Assembly (NCBI GenBank): GCA_018195615.1
Contig: JAGTPG010000002.1
Span: 5,945,501-6,009,500 of the forward strand
Reading direction: 5' to 3'
Length of the DNA stretch: 64,000 nucleotides
Origin: Streptomyces tuirus
Lineage (GTDB): Bacteria; Actinomycetota; Actinomycetes; Streptomycetales; Streptomycetaceae
Shown here: positions 62,979 to 64,000 of the stretch, in pieces
Position numbering within the stretch: position 1 is the stretch's first letter
Layout: each line of letters opens with the position of its first letter
Translations under genes and position numbers: made by a program
Notes under the pieces: model-generated
Told to the model about the DNA's origin: nothing
The model's database searches: none
The model's input: the letters and a program-made list of their open reading frames with translations, nothing else

Positions 62979-63863
62979 ATGGCTATCTTCCTCACCAAGG
63001 AATCCAAGGTCATCGTCCAGGGCATGACCGGCTCCGAGGGCCAGAAGCACACCAAGCGCATGCTGGCCTCCGGCACCAACATCGTCGGTGGCGTGAACCC
63101 CCGTAAGGCGGGCACCAGCGTCGACTTCGACGGCACCGAGGTACCCGTCTTCGGCTCCGTCAAGGAGGCCATCGAGAAGACCGGCGCCGACGTCTCGGTC
63201 ATCTTCGTCCCGGAGAAGTTCACCAAGGACGCGGTCGTCGAGGCCATCGACGCCGAGATCCCGCTCGCGGTCGTCATCACCGAGGGCATCGCGGTGCACG
63301 ACACGGCGTCCTTCTGGGCCTACGCCGGCAAGAAGGGCAACAAGACCCGCATCATCGGCCCGAACTGCCCCGGTCTGATCACCCCCGGCCAGTCGAACGC
63401 CGGCATCATCCCGGCCGACATCACCAAGCCGGGCCGCATCGGCCTGGTCTCGAAGTCCGGCACGCTGACGTACCAGATGATGTACGAGCTGCGTGACATC
63501 GGCTTCTCCACCTGCGTCGGCATCGGCGGTGACCCGATCATCGGCACCACCCACATCGACGCCCTGAAGGCCTTCCAGGACGACCCCGACACCGACCTGA
63601 TCGTCATGATCGGCGAGATCGGCGGCGACGCCGAGGAGCGGGCCGCGGCCTTCATCAAGGAGAACGTGACCAAGCCGGTCGTCGGCTACGTCGCGGGCTT
63701 CACCGCGCCCGAGGGCAAGACCATGGGCCACGCCGGCGCCATCGTCTCCGGCTCCTCCGGCACCGCCCAGGCCAAGAAGGAGGCCCTCGAGGCCGCCGGC
63801 GTCAAGGTCGGCAAGACGCCGACCGAGACCGCCAAGCTGGCGCGCGAGATCCTCGCGGGCTGA
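62979..63863 (+). CDS. sucD: succinyl-CoA synthetase alpha subunit
   Basis: 294 residues. The CoA-binding Rossmann domain is at the N-terminus (VIVQGMTGSEGQKHTKRMLA). RIIGPNCPGLITPGQSNAGI is typical, and the active-site phosphohistidine is in KTMGHAGAIVSG. It forms the heterotetramer with SucC. The ATG follows sucC after 21 bp and is followed by a terminator. Confidence 0.98.
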   Translation: MAIFLTKESKVIVQGMTGSEGQKHTKRMLASGTNIVGGVNPRKAGTSVDFDGTEVPVFGSVKEAIEKTGADVSVIFVPEKFTKDAVVEAIDAEIPLAVVITEGIAVHDTASFWAYAGKKGNKTRIIGPNCPGLITPGQSNAGIIPADITKPGRIGLVSKSGTLTYQMMYELRDIGFSTCVGIGGDPIIGTTHIDALKAFQDDPDTDLIVMIGEIGGDAEERAAAFIKENVTKPVVGYVAGFTAPEGKTMGHAGAIVSGSSGTAQAKKEALEAAGVKVGKTPTETAKLAREILAG

Positions 63864-63880
63864 GCGACTCCTGGCTGACA

Positions 63881-63914
63881 GTGGGCCCGCTCCCCGCACG
63901 GGGGGCGGGCCCAC
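63881..63914 (+). terminator. terminator after sucD
   Basis: GTGGGCCCGC (63881-63890) pairs with GCGGGCCCAC (63905-63914), extended inward by CCCC/GGGG. It lies between convergent genes. Confidence 0.85.
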
Positions 63915-63931
63915 CGCCGTCTCCTCGAGAG

Positions 63932-64000
63932 TCAGCGCGGCTGCGGCAGTAACCGGTCAGGTCCCCGCTGCTGCTCCTTGCGCAGCTTCTTCCGCAACTC
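63932..64000 (-). CDS. C-terminal fragment of an unknown gene (partial)
   Basis: The minus strand from the window edge reads ELRKKLRKEQQRGPDRLLPQ and ends at TGA 63932. A basic, charged tail in a frame closed just before the shared terminator suggests the end of a real gene convergent with sucD. The family cannot be told. Confidence 0.4.
   Translation of the reverse strand, partial: ELRKKLRKEQQRGPDRLLPQPR

Noticed and set aside
1..64000. Prophage, insertion sequence, integrase, CRISPR, tRNA or rRNA genes
   Set aside because: No transposase, integrase, repeat-spacer array or recognisable tRNA/rRNA sequence was found on either strand.

Overview
The window is high-GC actinobacterial chromosome. 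Gene content and order point to Streptomyces: whiD, bldM and an ShbA-type sigma gene beside guaB/guaB3, a run of Ser/Thr kinases, guaA, NlpC/P60 hydrolases with a c-di-AMP riboswitch, and sucCD. The order whiD(WhiB3)-sigma(SigD)-guaB(GuaB2)-guaB3-GMC oxidoreductase(ChoD)-guaA also parallels the Mycobacterium tuberculosis whiB3-guaA region, so this is core chromosome. I see no prophage, insertion sequence, CRISPR array, tRNA or rRNA.

Layout. 1-4 kb: MOSC gene start, LysR regulator, whiD, bldM (with a BldN-type promoter), a non-coding stretch, shbA. 4-7 kb: guaB and guaB3. 7-11.7 kb: an atypical nucleotide-sugar dehydrogenase, glpD and a secreted serine hydrolase. 11.9-23.2 kb: six consecutive kinase-fold genes on the + strand, one of them a pseudokinase. 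23.4-30 kb: aldehyde dehydrogenase, ChoD-like oxidoreductase, a sortase-anchored surface protein, a membrane protein, and chorismate mutase behind a transcription attenuator. 30.4-38 kb: guaA, small enzymes, membrane proteins and a PspC protein. 38-45 kb: PspC histidine kinase with its response regulator, two NlpC/P60 hydrolases (one behind a ydaO/c-di-AMP riboswitch) and two small membrane genes. 45-51 kb: the PcrA/UvrD helicase, an M23 peptidase, a lipase and a B12-binding protein. 51.5-59.8 kb: a five-gene module (DUF5691, SWIM zinc finger, MoxR AAA+, DUF5682, VWA). 60-64 kb: a secreted Pro-rich protein, sucC, sucD and the end of another gene.

The most interesting result is the five-gene SWIM/MoxR/VWA module. 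Its divergent promoter carries an inverted pair of TTGTCAGTG elements. The leftward one is a full match to the RecA-independent, PafBC-type DNA-damage promoter (TTGTCRGTG-N8-TAnnnT), and a near-perfect copy sits just upstream of the PcrA helicase gene. This suggests a DNA-damage-responsive role for a poorly characterised module. Second is the chorismate-mutase attenuator: a leaderless Phe/Tyr leader peptide, a pause hairpin and a strong terminator.

Quality warning: about 24 genes or gene parts change reading frame by exactly one missing base, nearly always in a run of C or G. Essential genes (guaB, pcrA) are affected, and the change is always a deletion. I treat these as sequencing or assembly errors, give the full gene span, and note each break.
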